Source: Billgrantia montanilacus
GTDB taxonomy: Bacteria; Pseudomonadota; Gammaproteobacteria; Pseudomonadales; Halomonadaceae
NCBI RefSeq assembly: GCF_003336675.1
Contig: NZ_QPII01000022.1
Location: 1-62,083, forward strand
DNA: 62,083 bases
Reading direction: 5' to 3'
Shown one piece after another: positions 56,734 to 62,083 of this stretch; positions within the stretch are counted from its first letter, which is position 1; each line of letters starts with the position of its first letter. Under the pieces are notes generated by a model. The model was not told the DNA's origin, made no database searches, and worked only from the letters and a program-made list of their open reading frames with translations. The translations under genes and the position numbers were made by a program.

Positions 56734-57323
56734 GCCTCATCTCCTTCAATGGTCTTTGCAGCGGCCTGAAGCGGCGCTTGTTTGCCGTCAACGGGGTATA
56801 GCGTATAGACCAGGGTGACGGTATTGATCTCGGGGGGTAGATCGCGATCCAGCTGGAAGACCAGCGGCAGTTCGAGCCGCTCACCGGCCTCCAACCGCTG
56901 CTCCTCGAAACAGAAACAGCTGGCCTTGCGCACATGCCGCGTAGCGGTCGATGGCGAGACGCTGGGCACCGCACGCCCCCAGCTCTCGGCACCGCTTTGA
57001 TTGTTGAAGGTGAAGTTCACCTCGGATGTCTGACCCGGGTGAATGCGCACCTGACGGGTCTCCACATCCAGGCGCCACGGCAAGCCGGAACCGTTGCGAG
57101 TAATGAACTGCACGGTGACCATTCGCGACTCATCCATGTTGTCATGGACCAATGCCTGGGCGTTGGTGTCCACCTTGCCGTTGATACCCGTGACGCGGCA
57201 AAACACGTCGTACAGGGGCACCAGGGCAAAGGCGAAAGCGAACATACCGACCAAGGCCGCCACACTGCGCCATACCGTGCGCCTCACCCCCGCGCCCTGA
57301 GTGTCCATCTCGTTGTCACTCAT
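56730..57323 (-). CDS. ctaG: Cytochrome c oxidase assembly protein CtaG (Cox11)
   Basis: CtaG delivers copper to the CuB site of subunit I. It is a 197-residue protein with one N-terminal helix (AALVGMFAFAFALVPLYDVFC) and a periplasmic immunoglobulin-like domain. The copper cysteines are in CFCFEEQ near residue 135. It lies between coxA and coxC, as in Pseudomonas. Confidence 0.94.
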   Translation of the reverse strand: MSDNEMDTQGAGVRRTVWRSVAALVGMFAFAFALVPLYDVFCRVTGINGKVDTNAQALVHDNMDESRMVTVQFITRNGSGLPWRLDVETRQVRIHPGQTSEVNFTFNNQSGAESWGRAVPSVSPSTATRHVRKASCFCFEEQRLEAGERLELPLVFQLDRDLPPEINTVTLVYTLYPVDGKQAPLQAAAKTIEGDEA

Positions 57324-57358
57324 GCTTCGCTCCTCCTGTCACATGCCGGCACGCCGGC

Positions 57359-58996
57359 TCAGTGAGCCGGGCGCTGGTAGTTCGGCGGTGTTTCGAAGGT
57401 ATGCAGCGGAGCCGGGCTCGGCACGCTCCATTCAAGGTCGTCGGCGTAGTCGCCCCAGGCTGCTGCCGGCGCTTTCTTCCCGCCCCTCACGCACAGGATC
57501 ACTACGGCTACAAACAGCAGCTGGGAGAAACCGAACAGGAAGGCACCAAGGCTCGACACCATGTTGAAGTCGGCGAACTGCAGGGCGTAGTCGGGAATCC
57601 GGCGCGGCATACCGGCAAGACCCGAGAAATGCATCGGGAAGAAGGTTAGGTTGACCCCGATGACAGACAGCCAGAAGTGCCACTGTGACAGGCGCTCATG
57701 GGGATAGTGGCCAGTCCACTTAGGCAGCCAGAAGTAGACCCCCGCCATGATCGCGAAGATCGCCCCCGGCACCAGCACATAGTGGAAGTGCGCCACGACG
57801 AAGTAGGTATCGTGATACTGGAAATCGGCCGGTGCGATGGCAAGCATCAGTCCAGAGAAGCCACCGATGGTGAACAGCACCACGAAGGCCAGGGCAAACA
57901 GCATCGGCGGTTCAAAACTGATCGAACCCTGGAACAGGGTGGCGATCCAGTTGAACACCTTCACCCCGGTGGGCACGGCGATCAGCATGGTGGCATACAT
58001 GAAGAACAGCTGCCCCACCAGCGGCATACCGACCGCGAACATGTGGTGCCCCCAGACCATGAACGACAGCAAGGCGATGGCGGCGGTGGCATAGACCATC
58101 GAGGCGTAGCCGAACAGGCGCTTGCGGGCAAAGGCAGGGATGATCGCCGACACGATCCCGAAAGCCGGCAGGATCATGATATACACCTCGGGATGCCCGA
58201 AGAACCAGAACAGGTGCTGGAACAGGACCGGATCACCCCCGCCCGCGGCATTGAAGAAGCTGGTGCCGAAGTTGATGTCCATCAGCATCATGGTGACCAC
58301 CCCGGCGAGCACCGGCATCACCGCGATCAGCAGGAAGCCGGTGATCAACCAGGTCCACACGAACAGCGGCATGTCCATCATGCGCATGCCCGGTGCACGC
58401 ATATTGAGAATGGTGGCGACGATGTTGATGGCGCCCAGGATCGAACTGATACCGGCAATGTGCAGGGCCAGAATGAAGAACGTGGTCGAGGGCGGAGCAT
58501 AGGTGGTGGAAAGCGGCGCGTAGAAGGTCCAGCCGAAGTTGGGCCCTCCTCCCGGCATGAACAGCGTCGACAACAGCAGGCCGAAGGCAACCGGCAACAG
58601 CCAGAAGCTGAAGTTATTGAGGCGCGGCAAGGCCATGTCCGGCGCCCCGATCTGCAGCGGAATCATCCAGTTGGCCAGCCCGGTAAAGGCCGGCATGACC
58701 GCCGCGAAGACCATGATCAGGCCATGCATCGTCGTCATCTGGTTGAAGAATTCCGGATTGACGAACTGCAGGCCGGGCTGGAAGAGCTCCAGGCGCACCA
58801 CCAGGGCGAAGATACCCCCGATGAAGAACATGACCAGCGAGAAGATCAGGTAGAGCGAGCCGATCTCCTTGTGGTTGGTGGTCAGTAGCCAGCGCATGAG
58901 GCCCTTGGGGGGCGCTTCATGGGCGTGTCCATGCCCAGCTTCCGCGGCGGTGCTGCTCTGCTCGAGGGTAGGCTGAGGAGGTACCTTAGGGGCCAT
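57359..58996 (-). CDS. coxA: Cytochrome c oxidase subunit I (aa3 type)
   Basis: This catalytic heme-copper subunit has 545 residues and 12 helices. The CuB and heme ligands are in WGHHMF and FGHPEVY (the HPEVY motif of A-type oxidases with the cross-linked Tyr), and the heme a3 axial pair in VAHFHYVLVPG. It lies 73 bases downstream of coxB in the same direction, with ctaG next. Confidence 0.97.
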   Translation of the reverse strand: MAPKVPPQPTLEQSSTAAEAGHGHAHEAPPKGLMRWLLTTNHKEIGSLYLIFSLVMFFIGGIFALVVRLELFQPGLQFVNPEFFNQMTTMHGLIMVFAAVMPAFTGLANWMIPLQIGAPDMALPRLNNFSFWLLPVAFGLLLSTLFMPGGGPNFGWTFYAPLSTTYAPPSTTFFILALHIAGISSILGAINIVATILNMRAPGMRMMDMPLFVWTWLITGFLLIAVMPVLAGVVTMMLMDINFGTSFFNAAGGGDPVLFQHLFWFFGHPEVYIMILPAFGIVSAIIPAFARKRLFGYASMVYATAAIALLSFMVWGHHMFAVGMPLVGQLFFMYATMLIAVPTGVKVFNWIATLFQGSISFEPPMLFALAFVVLFTIGGFSGLMLAIAPADFQYHDTYFVVAHFHYVLVPGAIFAIMAGVYFWLPKWTGHYPHERLSQWHFWLSVIGVNLTFFPMHFSGLAGMPRRIPDYALQFADFNMVSSLGAFLFGFSQLLFVAVVILCVRGGKKAPAAAWGDYADDLEWSVPSPAPLHTFETPPNYQRPAH

Positions 58997-59069
58997 CGGA
59001 AATCTCCAGATTCATTGTCTTGTTATGTCGAGGCGCAGGGTGGCCACGGCAAAAGCGCCGTGGCCGTGA

Positions 59070-60188
59070 TCAGCGTTCCAGCTGCTCGGCAATGTCTGCA
59101 GGCTGCACCGCATCGCCGGTGTCGTTGCCCCAGGCGTTGCGGGTATAGGTGATCACCGCGGCAAGCTCGACAGGATTGAGCGTGGTACGGAACGACGGCA
59201 TGGCAGTACCGGAGACACCATTGATGATGGTGTCCTTGTGCCAGTCGATATCGGAGAGAAGTTGCTCGTTGCCGGCCAGAGCCGGGAATGCCGGCGGAGA
59301 GCCCTGACCTTCCGGCTGGTGGCAAGAGGCGCAGATGCTGCCGTAGACGCCCTCGCCACGCTCCATGAGTTCGTCCAACTCCCACTCGCGGTCGACGCCA
59401 AGCGCTTCCTCGGCGGCCATTTCCTTCCGCTCAGCCAGCCATGTCTCGAATTCGTCCTCTTCCATGGCGTGAACCACGATGGGCATGAAGGCGTGATCGA
59501 CGCCACACAGCTCGGCACACTGGCCGCGATAGATACCCGGCTCGTTGATGTTGACCCAGTTCTCGCTGATGAAGCCGGGAATGGTGTCCTGTTTCACGGC
59601 GAGATCCGGCACCCACCAGGCGTGAATGACGTCATCGGAGGTAAACAGGAAGCGAACCTTGCGGTTGATCGGCAGGACCAGAGGCTCGTCGACCTCCAGC
59701 AGATAGTTTATGCCGCGATCCTCGTCTCCGCGTATCTGAGCTCGCGGTGTCGCCATGCTCGAGTTGAAGGCGACGTCTTCACCGAGATATTCATAGCGCC
59801 AACGCCATTGCTGGCCGGTGACCATGACATCCAGTTCGGCATCAGAAGGGTCGTAGATCTTCTGCAGCGTCGCCGTGGCGGGAATGGCCATGCCGACCAG
59901 GATCAGCAGCGGGACTGCGGTCCAGATCACTTCCACGGTGGTGTTCTCGTGGAAATTGGCCGCCTTAGCGCCCTTGGAGTGGCGATGGCGAATCAGGGAG
60001 TAGAACATAACCCCGAACACGACCACTCCGATGACCACGCAGATCCAGAATATGACCATGTGCAGATTGTAGATTTCTCTACTGAGGTCTGTTACCCCCA
60101 CCGGCATGTTCCAGCCACTGGCCAGAGCTGCCTGGCTCGAGCCGACAAGGGACAAGCCCCCTGCCAACCATACGAGCAGAGTGCGCAT
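59070..60188 (-). CDS. coxB: Cytochrome c oxidase subunit II with fused cytochrome c domain
   Basis: Subunit II receives electrons from cytochrome c through CuA. The 372-residue protein has a signal peptide, two membrane helices, the CuA domain (CAELCGVDHAFM) and a C-terminal cytochrome c domain (CASCH). The fused heme makes it a caa3-type subunit. The ATG at 60188 gives the signal peptide MRTLLVWLAGG. It heads the oxidase operon; the 195 bases upstream hold its promoter, which I cannot pin down. Confidence 0.95.
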   Translation of the reverse strand: MRTLLVWLAGGLSLVGSSQAALASGWNMPVGVTDLSREIYNLHMVIFWICVVIGVVVFGVMFYSLIRHRHSKGAKAANFHENTTVEVIWTAVPLLILVGMAIPATATLQKIYDPSDAELDVMVTGQQWRWRYEYLGEDVAFNSSMATPRAQIRGDEDRGINYLLEVDEPLVLPINRKVRFLFTSDDVIHAWWVPDLAVKQDTIPGFISENWVNINEPGIYRGQCAELCGVDHAFMPIVVHAMEEDEFETWLAERKEMAAEEALGVDREWELDELMERGEGVYGSICASCHQPEGQGSPPAFPALAGNEQLLSDIDWHKDTIINGVSGTAMPSFRTTLNPVELAAVITYTRNAWGNDTGDAVQPADIAEQLER

Positions 60189-60383
60189 CGACGCCTCCCG
60201 ATGTTTGTAGTTGTCGTAGCAATGGCAACCCCGAATGTCAGGGACGGGGGTCCTCACGCAAGCGCAAGAACATTAGCCGCTTCTGCAAAGATTATATGGA
60301 GACGGGACCCGAAAGTCACTGCTCCTGATCCCTCATTCTGTCTAACGCACCAGTCAACGCAGCACGCCATGACCGCGTTCGGC

Positions 60384-60557
60384 TCAACCCGCCGCCCAGA
60401 TCGCCACCAGGGCAATCAAGCCCACAAACAGCAGCGCCATGACGATACCGACGAGGATAAAGGCCATCGGGTTACCCTCCTCGAAATCCTCACGCCGCCG
60501 TGCATCCTTCTGGACTCCCAGAAAAGCCGCCAACACTGACTTTATCACTCGCCACAT
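60384..60557 (-). CDS. DUF2970 small membrane protein
   Basis: A 57-residue protein starting MWRVIKSVLAAFLGVQ with a charged middle and one membrane helix (FILVGIVMALLFVGLIALV), typical of DUF2970. GAGGA precedes the ATG at 60557. It sits upstream of coxB on the same strand and may be part of the oxidase locus. Function unknown. Confidence 0.8.
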   Translation of the reverse strand: MWRVIKSVLAAFLGVQKDARRREDFEEGNPMAFILVGIVMALLFVGLIALVAIWAAG

Positions 60558-60748
60558 GCGTGATCCTCACGACCATTCCGGATGACCATAGCATGCCACA
60601 GCAGGCCCGGGCTCGGATAACCACTTCCTCGAATTCCATCACAAAGTAGCATAATGCGACGCAGCAAAATCACCACCACACGCCACGCCCTGGGCTACAC
60701 TTCAAGTATTGGAAAAGCCTCGATTACCATCCGCCCCAGGAGATCGTC

Positions 60749-61105
60749 ATGACCAGCAAGAAGCCCGACCCCAGTGCCAACTCCCCGTTCGAGGCAACCC
60801 GGCCCATCATGGAGTGGTGGACCCAGCAATGGATGCAGGGCGCGACACCCATGACCCGCATGCAACTGGCCTGGATGGAGAACCTGTCGGAGATCATGCA
60901 ACAGGAAGCCCGCTTCCTCTCGGCGCTTGCCGAGTCGAGCCAGCGCATCGCCAAATGCTATGCGACCCATCAGGGCGACCCCGCGAAAATGAACGAGTGC
61001 TACCAGGAGCTGGCCAAGGAGGTGGCGGAACAGCACATGGAGCGAATGAAGAACGTCGCCAGCCTGTCACACGACTTCCGGACCCGGATATGGGAAGAGC
61101 TCTAA
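60749..61105 (+). CDS. Phasin-like small helical protein (tentative)
   Basis: This 118-residue, soluble, helix-rich protein contains WWTQQWMQGATPMTRMQLAW and LAESSQRIAKC. It has no signal or membrane segment. The pattern of amphipathic helices with Trp and Met recalls phasin or PHA-granule-associated proteins, and polyhydroxybutyrate use fits hbdH and scoAB, but no motif proves it. AGGAG precedes the ATG. It converges with lrgB. Confidence 0.5.
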   Translation: MTSKKPDPSANSPFEATRPIMEWWTQQWMQGATPMTRMQLAWMENLSEIMQQEARFLSALAESSQRIAKCYATHQGDPAKMNECYQELAKEVAEQHMERMKNVASLSHDFRTRIWEEL

Positions 61106-61118
61106 CAGTCGGCTACGC

Positions 61119-61850
61119 CTAGCCCAGCCCGAACGCCCTGACCAGTAGTGGCAGGAGGAAGGCCGTCAACAGGCCGGTCAAGGCCATGGCAAGCCCCGAG
61201 AAGGCTCCCGCTACCGCCCCGATTCTGGCAAATGCGTGGGCGGTACCGAAACCATGGGCTGCCAAGCCTAGCGTGAACCCCTGCACGCCGGGGTCGCTAA
61301 CTCCCATCACCCGGAACAGCAGCGGCCCCAATGCACAGCCGATCGAACCCGTCAGCAAGACCAGCCCCGCTGCAAGTGAGGGAATGCCCCCGACCTGCTC
61401 GGCAATACCCATGGCTATCGGCGACGTCACCGAGCGAGGTGCCAAGCTCAGAATGGTTTCGATCTGTGCCCCCGACACCATGGCGACAGCGATCGTCGAA
61501 CCCACTGCGGTCAATATCCCCACCAGGCAGGCCAGCAACAGTGGCCAAAGCAGGCGGCGAATACGCTCGCGGTGGTCATATAGCGGAATGGCCAGCGACA
61601 CGGTGGCGGGCCCCAGCAGAAAATGGATGAACTGCGCCCCCTCGAAGTAAGTGGCGTAATCCATATCCACCAGCAGCAAGAAACCGACCAGCATGGCGAT
61701 GGACAGGGTCACCGGATGTACCAGGGGCGTACCGCCCAGAGCCCGATTGATACGCACCGACACCATGAACGCCAGCAGCGTCGCCAGCAGCGACAGCAGC
61801 GGATTACCAGACAGGTAAACCCATAGCTGATCCAGCGCTACGACGCTCAT
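61119..61850 (-). CDS. lrgB: LrgB/CidB-family membrane protein
   Basis: LrgB, with LrgA, is proposed to modulate murein hydrolase or metabolite export. The 243 residues carry the family core LAPRSVTSPIAMGIAEQVGGIPSL (seen here as LAPRSVTSPIAMGIAEQ) and about seven helices. Its ATG overlaps the stop of the lrgA remnant (ATGA), showing a former two-gene operon. With lrgA broken, translation of lrgB may lack its usual coupling. Confidence 0.9.
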   Translation of the reverse strand: MSVVALDQLWVYLSGNPLLSLLATLLAFMVSVRINRALGGTPLVHPVTLSIAMLVGFLLLVDMDYATYFEGAQFIHFLLGPATVSLAIPLYDHRERIRRLLWPLLLACLVGILTAVGSTIAVAMVSGAQIETILSLAPRSVTSPIAMGIAEQVGGIPSLAAGLVLLTGSIGCALGPLLFRVMGVSDPGVQGFTLGLAAHGFGTAHAFARIGAVAGAFSGLAMALTGLLTAFLLPLLVRAFGLG

Positions 61851-61960
61851 TCTGCCTTACCGCGCCAGCGGCGCTGCAACTGATCCAGCACCCATGCGGT
61901 CACCGCCAGCGTCAACGCCGTCGACAGAATCAGCGTCAACACGATGGGCAATAGATCCAT
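61847..61960 (-). pseudogene. lrgA: lrgA C-terminal remnant
   Basis: About 37 readable codons remain (MDLLPIVLTLILSTAL, then VTAWVLDQLQRR), matching the last helix of LrgA-family holin-like proteins. The upstream part, roughly the first two thirds, is lost to the IS that begins near 61968. The remaining ATG is an internal Met and not a start. Its stop overlaps lrgB. Confidence 0.75.
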
Positions 61961-61967
61961 GCGGGGG

Positions 61968-62083
61968 TGCGGACGGAATCTTGGACTACATCGAGGGTAG
62001 TTCATGTATTCGTATGAAGATCGCATAAGGGCAGTGGAGCTCTACCTCAAGTACGGCAAGAGCGCGTCAGCAGTGGTTCGTGA
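61968..62083 (+). mobile_element. 5' end of an IS3-family insertion sequence
   Basis: The first ORF of an IS3-family element opens at 62004 with MYSYEDRIRAVELYLKYGKS, the OrfA N terminus with the start of its helix-turn-helix, and runs off the window. The left border is taken at about 61968, where sequence begins with TG next to the lrgA remnant. The terminal repeat cannot be checked against the other end. It looks unlike the element at the left edge, whose transposase end belongs to another IS3 subgroup. Confidence 0.7.

Overview
The window looks like chromosomal DNA of a halophilic gammaproteobacterium, most likely Halomonas or a close relative (Halomonadaceae). The evidence is high GC content, a glycine betaine demethylation island laid out as in Pseudomonas but with a fused NAD-linked formate dehydrogenase, BCCT and AGCS transporters, and a classical gammaproteobacterial thrS-infC-rpmI-rplT-pheST-ihfA operon. 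The species call is inference, since there is no rRNA gene. I see no tRNA gene, CRISPR array, prophage or plasmid feature.

Layout. (1) Positions 1-1436: the 3' end of an IS3-family element has cut into a BCCT transporter gene and removed its N terminus. (2) 1.5-22.5 kb: glycine betaine catabolism. GbcAB takes betaine to dimethylglycine, and DgcAB with a dedicated EtfAB takes that to sarcosine. FdhA oxidises the released formaldehyde to formate, and a molybdenum NAD-linked formate dehydrogenase takes formate to CO2. The AraC-type activator GbdR closes the cluster, and a RegB/RegA-type redox two-component pair is divergent from it. Three copies of an intergenic palindromic repeat lie in or beside this region. 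(3) 22.6-31.4 kb: 3-hydroxybutyrate dehydrogenase, succinyl-CoA:3-ketoacid CoA-transferase (ScoAB) with a divergent LysR regulator, and a run of housekeeping or poorly known genes (HybE-like, IMPase, GrxA, DUF1338-like, LPLAT acyltransferase, LysM/LytM lipoprotein, AlkB-like). (4) 31.5-38 kb: glycine cleavage genes gcvT and gcvHP with an AGCS symporter. This is the logical end of betaine to sarcosine to glycine; the sarcosine step is not in the window. (5) 38-42 kb: a LysR regulator, ppnN, a REP-type repeat cluster, a flavodoxin and small membrane proteins. (6) 42.2-49.4 kb: the translation operon, read on the minus strand. (7) 49.6-51.9 kb: an OmpA-like lipoprotein, a DUF2489 protein and cysQ. 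(8) 52-60.6 kb: a complete aa3-type cytochrome c oxidase locus (coxB, coxA, ctaG, coxC, SURF1, a CxxxC protein, ctaA, ctaB) with DUF2909 and DUF2970 small membrane proteins. (9) 60.7 kb to the end: a phasin-like protein, lrgB and an lrgA remnant cut by a second, apparently different IS3-family element whose first ORF runs off the window.

The most unusual signals are these: a 14-residue proline-rich leader peptide whose stop overlaps the start of the fused formate dehydrogenase gene; an unassigned 79-residue protein at the end of the same operon; the intergenic repeats whose flanks are conserved while the palindrome arms change together; a REP cluster near 40.7 kb; paired palindromes in the gcvH/AGCS intergenic region; an apparent AUC start for infC; and a rho-independent terminator placed like the pheST attenuator without a recognisable Phe leader.
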